Assembly (NCBI GenBank): GCA_016584495.1
Contig: WAID01000008.1
Coordinates: 248,001-312,000 of the forward strand
Length of the DNA stretch: 64,000 nt
Direction of reading: 5' to 3'
DNA from: Celoporthe dispersa
Taxonomy: Eukaryota > Ascomycota > Sordariomycetes > Diaporthales > Cryphonectriaceae
The notes under the pieces were generated by a model, which worked only from the letters and a program-made list of their open reading frames with translations, did no database searches and was not told where the DNA came from. Position numbers and translations under genes: made by a program. This document shows positions 36,499-48,508 of this stretch, one piece after another (the first letter of the stretch is position 1; each line of letters opens with the position of its first letter).

Positions 36499-37633
36499 AT
36501 GGCAGAGCCTAACCTGCAGGAGATCCACGACAACCTGCTGGCAATCGCCTTCGAGGCCGGCCGCATGATCACAGCCGCAAATCCAAACAGCATCACGACG
36601 GGAACAAAGCTCAACTGTATGAAAGACAGAGGGGGAGAGGGGGAGGCGGAGATATCTTGGCCCAGTCTCTTCACTGCACTGCCCCAAAACCCTCGAAGTT
36701 GGGAAGCCCCCAGGCCGAGAAGATGCCATGTTCATCATCACCACCACCATCATCATAAGCTGACACTTTTCTTTTTTTTTTCCCTTCCGAAAACTCTAGC
36801 GGTCGACATCGTGACCGAGACGGACCAGGCCGTCGAGCGCCTCGTCTCCAGCCGACTCTCGACCCTGTACCCCTCCTACTCCTTCGTGGGCGAAGAGACC
36901 TACGTCGCCGGCGAGACAAAGATCACCTCTGCGCCCACGTTCATCGTCGACCCCATCGACGGCACGACTAACTTCATCCACGGCTTCCCGCACGCCTGCA
37001 TCTCCCTCGGCTTCGCCGTCGACAGGATCCCCTCGGTCGGCGTCGTGTACAACCCGTTCCTGGATGTCCTGTACACCGCCGTCAGGGGCCAGGGTGCATA
37101 CGTGCAGCGGAACGCGGCGCTGGCCGCCAGAGGCCTGCTGAAGAGCGGCGCCGAGGGAGCTGAGAGGGTGCGTCTGCCCGCGGGCGGAGGCGGGGACGGG
37201 GGCCAGGCCCCGGCGCTCGGGGACCTGTCGACCGCCCTGGTGGCCGTGGAGTGGGGGAGCTCCCGGGACGGCGACATCTACGACCTCAAGACGCGCGTCT
37301 TCAAGAGGCTGGCCGCGAGCAAGGAGTCGGGCGGCGCCATGGTGCACAGCCTGCGGAGCCTGGGATCGGCTGCGCTGAACCTGTGTGCGGTGGCCGAGGG
37401 GAGCCTGGATCTGTACTGGGAGGGCGGGTGTTATGCCTGGGATGTGTGTGCCGGCTGGACGATCCTGAGGGAGGCCGGAGGCATCATGGCGAGTGGGAAC
37501 CCGGGAGATTGGGATCCGGCCTTGGACGCGAGAGTGTACCTTGCTGTCAGGGGGGGCGCCCAAGGGTCAGCGAGAGATCGTCGAGGAGGTATGGGGTGTC
37601 ATTGGGGAGGGAAAGATGGACTACAAGCATTAA
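36499..37633 (+). CDS. Inositol monophosphatase family phosphatase, frameshifted near the C-terminus
   Basis: Mg2+-dependent, Li+-sensitive phosphatase acting on inositol monophosphates; fungal relatives include the quinate-cluster QutG/Qa-X proteins. Exons 36499-36616 and 36800-37633 encode 316 residues with one extra base removed. Metal-site motifs: VGEET (about residue 68), DPIDGTTNF (about 90) and CYAWDVCAGW (about 250), in the expected order. The frame breaks in the G run 37550-37556: the sequence VYLAVRG runs into a wrong frame, whereas dropping one G continues to APKGQREIVEEVW and a TAA at 37631-37633. A 183-nt intron is longer than most here. The start ATG lies just before MAEPNLQEIHDN, which matches the family's N-terminal helix. 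Confidence 0.9.
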
Positions 37634-37847
37634 CTGGTGGATCTGACCACAAACGTAGAGACTATCCTTCAGGATACCCTGCCTGCTCCAGAGAAGAAGA
37701 AGAAAAAGAAAAAAGAAGACTCGGTCGCCCATGTTTATAGGGTCGAGTCAAGACATATACATACCACACAGAGGTAGACAGAACCAGCTTACCAAATAGA
37801 CTCTCCATGGACTGAGGCCGATAGACGTTACGGCAGAGCACTACCTC

Positions 37848-39262
37848 TTAATCCTCCTCAGACTCCACGGGCACGGCAATCAGCACACCGGGTTGTACTT
37901 GTACCTGCCGCAACTTCTCGGGCGCCCAAGGATTCCTAGACCGTTTTGCTTTTTTCTTGGTTAAACTCTCCACAGCCGCCTACTGGTCGTGTTCGCTGCG
38001 TACCGTTGACGTCTGGGCACCCGGGCCTTGTGGCCACGTCCCATGTTCTTGCTGTGGATTGGCACACCCGTCAGCCGTCGGTTCAAGTTTTAGAGAGAGT
38101 GAAAGAGAGGGGCATTCTCTGGACTCACCCGTTGACAGCGCTCGCAAGCTGGCCCAACCGCTCATCGGTGATGTTTACCTCTGTGATATCGCCGAGGTAG
38201 ATCTTAACGGTACAGGTATCCCTGTGTGGCCGCGCAGCGAGGCGTTCCTGGAGCATGTCCAGGATCAGATGGGCAGAACTGCGGGTCAACAGGCACGAGC
38301 GATCTATGAAGACCTCGAGAGACCTCAGCCTGCCAGCAGGTGCGATCGCATCCAGGACGGCCTCTAGGCGGGCCAGGAGCCGGTCCTGCGTGCCCGCGGT
38401 GTCAGGAATGGTCGTCAGGCCCGTGCTCTCGTCGAGAGATAGAATCTCGTCCGGGACGAGGTTCACCTTGAGCCTGGTCGCGAAGGCGAGGTGTGGTCCG
38501 ACGCCGTCGATGCGCGTGTAGAGGTTCCTCTTCTCGCTGTCAGCGTCAGGGCGGCCCTTTATGGTGATCACAAACTCGGCGTGCTCGCATAGTGCCTCGA
38601 GGGCCTCTTCATAGACCATCCGGTTCACGCGCAGGATCGAGGTGAGGCCGCTTCCTGGAGGGGGCAGGCCGGCGGCAGCATTGGCCCTCTCGACCGCCGC
38701 CCTGAACTCGGGGTGCTGGATCATGGCCAGCTCGAAGCGCGTGACCCCGAAGAACCTCATCAGCTGCTGTTTCGGCCCGTAGAAGCGGAGGGTCTCCAGG
38801 GTGTGGATGGCATCCCGGTGGTCTGGACACATCCAGGTCGTCTGCAGCACCCGCGAGCACCCACCTTCCGAGGTCCACTGGCAGGCCTGCTTGTGGCTGG
38901 GCGTGACGTCGTACATGTGGCGGTAGACCAGGAAGCTGGCGAAGAGGTTGTCTGTGAGGCCTGCGATGAGGTCCTTGAAGAGGTGGTGCCAGATCTTGAG
39001 GCGGATCTCAGTTGGGAGGTCCAGGAGGGAGATGTGGTGATGAGCGCCTGGGCCTGGCAAGGCCTTCCCCCTCCTGCTGCTTCTTCTGCTGCTGCTGATC
39101 CCGTGAGGTCACCCTAGCCCCTCGTACCCTCTTACAAGCCCATACAAACAATGCCTTCCCTGGTCTCCGGGTCGCAGGAGACATCTCGCGGACGATTTGA
39201 GGCGTGCTGCAGATGTCTGGTGCCGCTGCCGCCCCTGAGACTTGGTTGAGTAATAGACACAT
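37848..39262 (-). CDS. F-box-like / LPxEIR motif protein, 5' end uncertain
   Basis: Fungal protein with the F-box-like start LLDLPTEIRLKIWHHLF, typical of a large ascomycete family of largely unknown function; substrate adaptor activity is possible. The main exon runs from 38129 upward and a short last exon 37848-37935 (NPWAPEKLRQVQVQPGVL, acidic end) follows a 193-nt intron. The open frame containing the motif has no ATG before it. The upstream frame starting at 39262 (or ATG 39184) joins it if one base is dropped from CCCCC 39067-39071, giving 406 (or 380) residues. A missing 5' intron is the alternative. The middle region includes ILRVNRMVYEEALEALCEHAEF, a common feature of this family, split here by the reading VNRMVYEEAL. 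Confidence 0.65.
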
Positions 39263-39548
39263 GGAGAAAGAAGAGGACGAAGAAGGAGAGAAGGTCAGGG
39301 GGACGAAAGGATTCTGGTGATCAAGGGAGGTTGCAGGGAGTCAAGGACGAGTTTGTGAATTTGTATGCTGAATTATGTTGTCACGGTCTGGGCCGAAAGC
39401 ACGATAGGGGCACGACGCGAGCCGTGCACCACATGCGCACATGGCTGAGCGGCCTTGCCACATCAAGGAGCCGGGGGTGCAGCCGGTGACTCCGGCTGAC
39501 GTGCATCACCGCAGATCTCCACCGGCAACGTGAAGTAGAAATGTTTAT

Positions 39549-39593
<45 letters not shown>

Positions 39594-42500
39594 CACACAT
39601 ACATGTACACATAATATAAAGAAAAATAAAACCATCTCCTGGAAGAGAGCCTCTTGAGGGTGAAGTACGGGAGCAGACAAGTGAGTCCACTGTGATTGAG
39701 AGCAACAGGAAAAAGTTGGTACATTTCGGGAATGAAAATGAGCCTGGGAACCAAAAAGAGTGTCACTCACATCAGGCTATCGTGTTCCGCATTGGCCTGT
39801 GCAGCCATGCTCTTTGCTCGTCGGGTGGCAATGGGGTCTAATGCCTTCAGGCTCGGATGCTCTGATCCTGCTGACCCGTCCCTATTGGTGGATGGATCTC
39901 TTGCGATAATCCGAACAGGGTTCGATGCGCTCACGCTTGAACCTCTGCCGCTGAGCCATAGGACAGAGGCTGCCAGAGTCTCTGTCCCGGCCACCTTGGA
40001 GACCTCATGGAGGCTCCAGGCAAGGTTGAAACGACGGGCTCGCCGTCTCGATCTGGAGATTGCGGCTTTTTATACTATGCATGTGCCATCTGCAAGGTGG
40101 TCCACTCTGCTTCCAAGACATGCAGTAAGCAATATATATATATAATAAGCAAGCAGTCTTGTGCCCGACGACCCGCCGCCCGGCTCGCCATGCAGGTGTG
40201 AAAGCGACACAGGGCGGACTCGAGAGGGCGGGAGCACCCGTGCCGCGTCTCGTCTTATCCTTTGAGGCCTACTCGATGGGTTTATTGCGTGCTCATGTAT
40301 CTTCGTGGGGTTTGGTGATCATCCTGGGGTCTCATTCGAGGGACCCCCACGAGGGAAAGCCCTGAGGGTGGGTCACGATCCGGGGAAGACAGGGTGGCAC
40401 CGACATGGATGTTTTTGAGCCGCATGTCTTGGTCGTCGGGGAGAGCGCGAGCTTGTTCTGAGATGGTCAGATGGTAGATAACCTATAAGTAGCTCCCGAG
40501 GCTGCTCACTCCGGGGGGGGGGGGGGTTTTGAAGGGCAGGCGTGCGTCTGCACGGCCATATCGTCAGGGCGGAGTTGTTGGTAGGTGCACCTTTCGCCAA
40601 CCAAGCCCTGGTCGTTCCTTTTCACCCTGCTGGGGGGGGGATTCGCGGAGTGTTTTCTCCCGTCTTGCACTAGCAGGCCTGACGAGCCACCGCCGTCCTG
40701 TGCCGATAACGGCGGTGGTATTGGCACCTCCAGCCTAGAGGGGGGGACGGTGAGAGGGCTGCAGAGCAAGGCCCGCGCCCGCCTCAGCATACCGCGGCAC
40801 TAGTTGTCCTGACGGCAACTGTCGCCCTGAGATGTGCAGCGTGCAGGGTCAGGTAGGATCCGAAAAGGTCTGGAGCGCGTGCAGTCACACTGGCGGTTGC
40901 ATGTGGGGTGTGTGCACACAGTACAAGGACTATGCACGGCTGGCAGAGGGCCCAGGGGAGGACCTACAACTGGCCTGACTGCCCTGTGAGCGCGCGAGGG
41001 GCCAGAGACACGGGAATCCTTCCTGATAAGGACTGCGAGGGGTCGGACCATCGCCCGCTGGAATGAACGATCCCATTCCGTAACGGCAAGCCCTTATCTC
41101 GCACAGAGAGGGCCGCCGGTGGCCAGACGGTGCACTGTTTGCAAGACGCTGGTCGAGCCGCCCGTGTGCTCTTGAGCAAGGCCTCATACGTTTCGAGCGG
41201 AGGGAGGTGTAACAGCCACCGAGAGTGTGAAGGGACCACGGCAGCGGCGGTACCAGGTGGCAGCGTGACGAAGACGACCAGTCGATGCCGAACCTGGGGA
41301 AGCATTTGTCTTGCCACGCCCCACAGGACCAACCAGGACTCTCTCTCTCTCTCAGCCGATCATGCTCCGTAGTAGCGCATGGACTCTGGTCCAGATGCGG
41401 GCCCACAGCGACAAGGGCAGCCATCGATGATTCTAGCTCATCCCGATCGCGGGTTCCAGGATGCCCCGCTGCTGCTGCTGCAGGTATTCGTATACACAGC
41501 AGATTTTGTGTCACGTATGAAGAGGCGTCTTCTCGAAGGGTTGCATGTCGCAAGCAGGACGGACAGACGACTCGCCAAGGTGGAGGTGGCAAGAGATCCG
41601 ACCAGTGAACATGACAAGTGAGTGAAGAATGAATATCGAGGTCCAAGGCGCCGATAGGTCGAGCCTGAAGAAGGGTGGCTGGCTGAGCAGGAGGATGGAT
41701 GAGCAGATCTCATAGGCTAAGAGTTTCGAGGCCATGTTGCGAGTCCGGACGAGGAGGTGGGAAGGAGGAGGGGCACGAAAGAGAGTCACCGCTCCTTCGC
41801 CTGCCTCTGTGAAATTTTGGTCTCTTTTCTCTCTCTTTTTTTCCTTTCGTTTCGCTTCTTTTTTTTTTTTTTTTTTTTTTTTTTTGGGGCCTCTGAGCAT
41901 GACCGGTTCCAGCTGCCGAACCGATATCCGTGTGCCATCCGAGAAATGATGCAGGCTCATGACCAGGCACACAGACGCTAGTCGAGCATGCCCTAGACGA
42001 TAGATCATTCTGACTGTGGCTATGGGAGTCTCAGACGGCGGGGTCTCGAGGGAGAGGTCAACTGTTGTGGACGGCAATGGTCTCTTTTACTTTTTATTGC
42101 GATGCTGGTTCGCTGTTGTCGATAAGACGAAACATATGCTGCGAGGTTGAAGAAGCGTAGGGGAAACGAAAGACAAGGTCCCAGGTTTTACCTGCACCTG
42201 AGCACCTCGAATCCCTGCGCCGTGCTGCAGGCTGCAGTGGGATCATCCGCGCCTCTCTTCCCCTGTCCCCTGTACGCAGACGTGCATTAGACACCTCGGG
42301 GCAGGGGTCAGGGCACCTTGAGACGGAAGTACCGCGATACATGTTGCGCACTAAGGCAGTGTCTAGACAGGGGATGAATGTCCCCACCCGCAACCTCGCC
42401 AGCCAGTGCCAGCCAATCTCGACCACTCGATACCGAGAATATCTTCACAAACGACACAACTCTCTTCCACGACGAGACGAACCTCTGGGAGTCCGGACTC

Positions 42501-43128
42501 CTATATAGTCACGCCATCTATAGCGTGAAATGAAAGGGTGTTCATCGTACATCGGCCCGTTGGTTACAGGAACACTATGCTCTGGCCTGAACCCAGGCCC
42601 AGCAGGTAATCTCTTTTTTTTTTTTTTTCCCCTTCGGTGATTGTGTGCTACAGCGTTGTGCGCGAGGCTGGGGACGTTCCCATCGAGATGAATGGTCTTG
42701 TTTATGTACTGCGGTACTTGTTCATGTTGGACCCGGCGCTAAGACGGGTGCGCTAGGGAGACATAGTACATCGCTACTGTAGTATGCACGTTGAAGGCTC
42801 TGAAAGGAAGGAGTACCCACTATCTAAAAGGTGCTACGATAAAATGTACCGTGTAAGGCCCTTCCTCGGGATCGACACACGACTCAGATATATTTTGTCC
42901 GCCTCCTCGGCCACCTCGTCCGTCCGTCTCTCACCGTATGCACCGTCGGCATCCTCCCTCTTCCTCCTCCTCCTCCTCCTCCACCACCTCCTCCTCTGCA
43001 GGTACTACTCAGTATCTGTCACGAACAGCTTCTCTCGTACCATTCCTCTGTTGGGCTCTGCGACAGTATCGTCGTCTATCATCTACCTCAGATATAATAG
43101 TCTCCTCCTTCTCCTTCTCTTTCCATCT

Positions 43129-43168
<40 letters not shown>

Positions 43169-43342
43169 CGCACAAATACGTGTGACACCTCATACCGCTC
43201 TGCTCCGCCACAGATCAGGAAAGACTCCTGGGAGCACACCGGCCTAAAGAACAAGACACTTCACTTTGCACCTGCACCTCGGTCCATCTGTCATAGTGTC
43301 GTGCTTCCAAGTCGTAAGGTCGAGATTGTTTTATCACGGGCA
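39263..43342. other. Intergenic, 4.1 kb
   Basis: Upstream DNA of both the F-box-like gene (-) and the MFS gene (+). It contains a (CA)n(TA)n tract at 39548-39600, G-runs near 40513 and 40632, a 27-T run at 41859-41885, and (CA)n at 43132-43175. Open frames such as 40930-41646 (-) show no family features. A tRNA-like A-box sequence near 39940-39960 (-) does not fold into a tRNA. Confidence 0.4.
39548..39600. repeat. (CA)n(TA)n microsatellite
   Basis: About 12 CA units followed by about 10 TA units and further CA, upstream of the F-box-like gene. Confidence 0.85.
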
Positions 43343-45432
43343 ATGAACCTAACGAGGCAGAGATCTATCCGAAACCCGGACGACTTTCCCACGCTGCAGC
43401 TCTTCCTGCTCGGTAGGTTCTGGCCCCGCCCTTACCTCTGCCTTCTCGTCAGCGGGAGGACAGCAAGAGGATGTCGTGTGTGCTGACCTCCTCCACACCA
43501 GCCATCGTTCGCCTCGCAGAGCCCATCGCCCTCACCTCCGTCTTTCCCTATGCCTGGCAGCTCGTCAAGAGGTTCAAGGTCGGCAACGAAGAAGATGCAT
43601 CCACCTACTCGGGCCTGCTCATCTCGTCCTTCGCCCTGGCGGAGGCCGTCATGGGCATGTACTGGGGCGGTGTCTCGGACCGCATCGGCCGCAAACCAGT
43701 CCTCCTCTTCGGATGTGTTGGCACCATGATCAGCATGCTGGTTCTGGGTTTCGCCTCCAACATCTGGGTGGCTCTGCTGGGGCGCATCTTCGGCGGGGCT
43801 CTGAACGGTAACATCGGCGTCATCCAGACGATGGTCGGCGAGCTCGTGAAGAGACCTGAACATGTAAGCATCCCGAGCCCACCCAAATCAATCTGTCTTC
43901 CCGTGGGCGCCCACGGAGACCCTCCTGCTGACCTCGCCTAGGAACGTGAGTTGTCTATCTCCTGCTTGACCGGACATCGCGCCGGCCGGCCCACACTTGC
44001 ATGCTAATTTTTCTTTTTGGGGGGAAAAATAAAAGCGCGTGCGTACTCCATCATGCCCTTCGTCTGGTCTGTAGGCACCATCGTGGGCCCTTGCATCGGA
44101 GGTACCTTCGCAGACCCCCATGAGACCTGGCCGAATGTCTTCCCGCGGGGGAGTCTGTTTGACCGGTTTCCGTACCTCCTCCCAAACCTGATGTGCGCTG
44201 CACTGCTCCTGGTCAGCATCGTTCTTGGTTACTTCCTGCTAGAGGAGACGCATCCCGACATCAGCCCGCGTGTTCTCCTCGAGGACGACGCGTTCACATC
44301 TGAGGAAACGCCGCTGAGGGGAGACCTCTGATGCCATCAAGCGTCCTGCCGTGGACATCCGCGCTCCGGCGTACGGCACTTTCCGGAACCAGAGCACAGA
44401 GGCAGCAACGGTGACGGAGGAACCGGAGAAGCCCATCGCGTACAACATCTTCTCCAACAAGCGGATCATGGCCCTTGTCGTCAGCCTGTCTATCTATGTA
44501 AGTACCTCCCGTGGCTTTCCAAGATGCTGGCTGAACACCCTGCGGCACCCCTCCCGCCGCAGATTCTCCTGCCATCCGGGCTCTCTACAGAAGCATCTCT
44601 TGTGTCACGGAGAGATCTCGGGGAAGAATGCATCCTAGTAGATGCCATCTAGGATAAGACAGTTGCACAGTGGCAACCCAAAAGGCCCTCTTCATACCCC
44701 TGTGCTAACTCTTCTTTCTTCCTCGGAGACCTACCATGCGATGTGCTACGATCATCTCCTCCCCATCTTTCTGGAAGACGAGAGGGCGTCTCTGTCCGAG
44801 CTGGGTGCCCGGCCCGACTTTCTCTATTTCCCTGGCGGCCTCGGTCTCTCTATGAACGCTGTCGGGGTCGTCATGGCATTTAATGGTGTCATTGCACTTC
44901 TCATCCAGGCCATCATCTTCCCCATCGCCGCGGAAAAGATGGGAGTCTTCCGGCTGTTTATCATAGTCACGGTTCTTCACCCTGTCGCCTGCCTCCTGAT
45001 GCCGTTTCTCATCTGGGCACCCGAGCCTCTCCTGTATCCCGCCCTCTACGCCTGCCTGGCGATCCGGGATGTATTTTCTATCATCGTCTACCCGCTCCTC
45101 CTCATCCTCCTCAAGGAGGCCACGCCCACCTCCGGCATGCTGGGCAAGGTCAACGGCTTCGCCGCCAGCGCTGGTGCAGCGTGCCGGATGATCGCCCCCC
45201 TGTGGCAGGCCTCCTGTACACTGTTGGTAGCAGGACGGACTGCACCGCGCTGGCGTGGTGGGGCAGCGCCCTCGTGGCTCTTGTCGGGTCCTTTCAGTGC
45301 TTCTCCGTCGAGCGTACCAGAGCCGTGGATCATCACTCGGGCGAGGTGCAGAGCCTGGTGTCGCAGGGGAAGACACAGCAGCACACCGTGACCATCACGG
45401 CTCTGGACGATGGAGAGGAGGAAGAAGACTAG
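43343..45432 (+). CDS. MFS transporter, DHA1 / ZIF1-like, two frameshifts and a 4-nt exon
   Basis: Twelve-helix proton-coupled exporter of the plasma or vacuolar membrane; substrate unknown. Exons 43343-43412, 43502-43863, 43942-43945, 44036-44497 and 44729-45432 give 533 residues after correcting two single-base indels. Motif A reads WGGVSDRIGRKPVLLFG (about residue 78), followed by GRIFGGALNGNIGVIQTMVGEL. The 4-nt exon (GAAC) between GTAAGC..TAG and GTGAGT..AAG restores the conserved HEPRAYSIMPFVWSVGTI; skipping it breaks the frame. Frame breaks: GGGG 44318-44321 (one extra) in the central loop, and CCCCCC 45195-45200 (one missing) before the last helix VAGLLYTVG. The central loop has no other signature. 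The C-terminus is acidic. Confidence 0.85.
43942..43945 (+). other. 4-nt microexon of the MFS gene
   Basis: GAAC flanked by CCTAG on the left and GTGAGT on the right, between introns of 78 nt (43864-43941) and 90 nt (43946-44035). It supplies Glu plus the first base of Pro in HEPRAYS. Confidence 0.6.
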
Positions 45433-46682
45433 GTGCTTCTTAGCTGCCATCCGAGCTGACGGGGGCTGGAGAGAATGTCACTGGTGTGGTCGAGATGAGC
45501 TCAAGTGCAGCTCATGTGCCTGATGACCCGACGAGACACACACGACCATGTGAGAAGAAGAAAGAAAGAAGAAGAAACACACAAACACACACACACACAC
45601 ACACACACACATGGAGAGAGAGAGAGAGGAAGAAGCACAAAAAGTTCCGGTGTTTAGATGCTCTGGAAAAGGAAGAAACAAAAAGTTGTTACGAAGCGAG
45701 CTTTTTCTTAATTTTGGAATCTGGAGTCTGGTCGGGCTGTTTGGTAGCGTCAAGCGTTCAGATGGTCCAGCACTGGTGTTTTGGATTGTTTTTTGGTGGT
45801 GGTTTTTTTTAATTTTTTTTAATTTTTTTTTTTTAGCAATTGGTAGCGCTTGATGATGTAATTAATGAATTATTATAATAACATGGCAACATGTATCTAT
45901 CAGCTCTCCTTCCCTGTGATGATTTTTTTTCTTTTTCGGAAGGAGCAAGGACAACATTGTGCAGTACGTGGGGGGGGAAACAGCCAAGGTCAAAGTACAT
46001 AGTACAGTCAGACTTATATACCGCTGGAGAACGTACCATGTACTTGAGTACTTGGGTACTTTGGCCGACCCCAATTATGGAGATTTCTAACCCTAACACG
46101 CCTCTGGAATCGGGACACGCGACCAACGACAAGCCGCCACGAGATTTCGTAACAAAAAGTTCACAGCCAAAAAAAAAGGCGGGAGAGAAAGAAGAAGCCT
46201 TGTCGAAAGATGTCTGACCAGCTGCAACTTTTTATATATCTCTTTTTTTTCTTCCTGATCTGCATATTACTTAGCCTAGGCAGACAGGCTAGCGACAGGC
46301 TGGGCCGGGCTGGCGTAGAAGTCGCAGCCCATAGAAACCTGGAGAACAAAAACCTGCCGTATTTAGCCCCGCCTCCAAAACTCTGGGAACTTTTTTTTTT
46401 GGGGGGAGGGGGGTCCAAAATCTCATTTCACACCACAACGACCTTCCTCACATGAAGGCCAAGGTCCACACTGACCGCCACCAAGACAACAACACTTACA
46501 CACACATACACACACACCTACACAACCTGCGTCGAAGAATCCAAGGGCTGATAGGATCCAAGCAATTGTTCATCACACAGGCCTCAGCAGTTCCGCCTCT
46601 TGAGGATTGAACTGTGCGGAAAGCAAGAGAAGGAGAGAGAGAGAGAGAGAGAGAGAGAGGGCGAGAGAGGGAGAGAGAGAAG
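45433..46682. other. Intergenic with microsatellites, 1.25 kb
   Basis: A (CA)n(GA)n tract at about 45583-45630 and a (GA)n tract at about 46632-46682 that runs right up to the start codon of the next gene, so it probably forms its 5' UTR. No gene seen. Confidence 0.5.
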
Positions 46683-48070
46683 ATGTCGTCGAGACTAGAA
46701 CGGCTGACCAAGAGGATGGAGACCGACCTCAAGGTCTCAGAGAACGCCTCCTCCTCCTCCTCCTCCATATCAAAATCAGCACCACCACCCTCAAAGCCAC
46801 AAAAGACCACCAAAACAACAACAACAACAACAACAACCACCACCAAGAAGAGCCAACCACCAGTCCAGATGGGTCCAGCACGCCCACCGCCCCAGGCAGG
46901 GCCCCCTCCCGCCCCAGGCCGCCGCCCTCCACAGCCACAAGACCGCCAACGAGTTCCTCGCGGACCTGAACTCGTCCCCGCTGTTCATGACGGAGCTCGA
47001 GGAGGACAACGAGCAGCTGCAGGCCCTCCAGGCCCTGGCCTACGAGGGCGACCCCATGGAGAACGCCGCCGACTTCAAGCGCAGCGGCAACGAGGCCTTT
47101 GGCGAGAAGCGGTGGGCCGACGCCATCGAGTTCTACGGCCGCGGCGTCTCCGTCATGCTGCAGGAGGAGACGCGCCGCCGGTCAGGCCTCCCGTGCCCCG
47201 ACAGGTACCCGCAGGGCGACGACGAGGACGAGGTCCAGAGGCAGAAGGCCATGATGGGCACCCTGTACTCGAACCGCGCCGCCGCCCACCTCGAGCTCAG
47301 GAACTTCCGCAGCTGCTACCTCGACTGCCGCAACGCCCTGCGGTGCAACGACCGCAACCTCAAGGCCTGGTACCGCTCCGCCCGCGCCCTGCTGGCCACG
47401 GGCAGGATAAAAGAGGCCGGCGAGGCCTGCGCCGGCGGCCTGGCCGTCGACCACGACAACGGCCCGCTGCAGGAGATCGGGCGGGAGATCCTCGCCAGGA
47501 AGGAGGAGCTCTCCAGGAAGCTGGCCGAGGAGCAGCGCCGCAAGACCGAGGCCGCCGCCCGCGACATGGTCCTGGCCAGGGTGCTGCGCGAGCGCAACAT
47601 CACGGTGCGCATGTCCGCGCGGCCGCCCGACATGGGCGACGCCAGGGTGCAGGTCATCGAGGGCCCCGAGGTGGCCGCCGAGGGGAGCGACGGCGCCGTC
47701 GTCCAGAGGGAGCACATCCTGACCTTCCCCACCGTGCTGCTGTACCCCCTGCACTTCGAGAGCGACTTCATCAAGGCCTTTAGCGAGAGGGGAGACCCTC
47801 ATGCAGCACTTTGGCTACGTCTTCCCGCTGCCCTGGGACCGCGAGGGCGAGTACAAGGCCGGCGGCGTCGAGTGCTTCATCGAGACCATCAGCGGGGGGC
47901 TGATCAGGGTGGGCAAGAAGGTCGAGCTGCGGTCCGCCCTGGCTACGGACAACGTGGAGGTGGTCGATGGGGTGGTCAGGATCTATGTGGTGCCCAAGGC
48001 CAAGACAGAGGGCTGGGTGAAGGATTTCAAGGCGGCCAAGGCAAAGGAGAAGGAGAGGGAAGGCAACTAA
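46683..48070 (+). CDS. Hsp90 cochaperone Cns1/TTC4-type TPR protein, two frameshifts
   Basis: Essential cochaperone linking Hsp90 and Hsp70 in yeast. A single-exon gene; 461 residues after removing two extra bases. The N-terminus (MSSRLERLTKRMETDL) is followed by low-complexity Ser, Thr and Pro runs. LADLNSSPLFMTELEED and KRSGNEAFGEKRWADAIEFYGRGV open the TPR domain; TLYSNRAAAHLELRNFRSCYLDC and ALRCNDRNLKAWYRSARALL complete it. A charged helix and the C-terminal 'wheel' domain (YPLHFESDFIKAF, then HFGYVFPLPWD and VECFIETISGGL) follow. Frame breaks: the C-rich stretch near 46900-46930 (one extra base; exact site unclear) and GGGG 47789-47792 (one extra). The start codon lies directly after a GA microsatellite. 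Confidence 0.88.
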
Positions 48071-48508
48071 GACCTCCGGCTTGTTGACGCAGACAGACTC
48101 ACGGTTCTGGCCATTACGTGGGCCCTGGGACACGAGCATCTATCTACCTGAACACCTGACAACAAGACAGAACCCAAAAGAATCTGGTGCCTAGAAAATC
48201 AACGAGCCTTCAATGATGGATGATGATATGGATTTTCTCGCATCTTCTCTCCCAGATGCTCCCCCCCCCTCCTCCTTTTTTTTTTTCCTTTCTTTTTTTC
48301 CCCTCTCTTCGCCTTTTTCCCCTTTCTCAGCTAGCCGCTGAAGGTATCAAATTTCATGCACACATTTTCCCATATCGCCCAAGACCAAATACCAAAGCAT
48401 GCCAGAAAAAAAGAAAGAAAGAAAAAAACAACCGAAACGCCGCGTGTGACCTACACACTAGGGGTATGCCATGAGACTTATGCAGGCCCATCAGAGATCT
48501 ACTTGGTC
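48071..48508. other. Convergent intergenic region
   Basis: 3' flanks of the cochaperone gene (+) and the APSES factor gene (-); pyrimidine-rich tract at 48258-48325. No gene seen. Confidence 0.5.

Noticed and set aside
39890..39965. tRNA-like A box (TGGCTCAGCGG) on the minus strand with a nearby GGTTCGAT on the other strand
   Set aside because: The D-arm-like part forms, but the acceptor stem has mismatches and no T-arm pairs; the B-box-like sequence is on the opposite strand.
40930..41646. 238-codon open frame on the minus strand
   Set aside because: No family features, biased composition, no splice or promoter context.
46085..46100. Telomere-like CCCTAA sequence
   Set aside because: Single copy inside intergenic DNA, no array.
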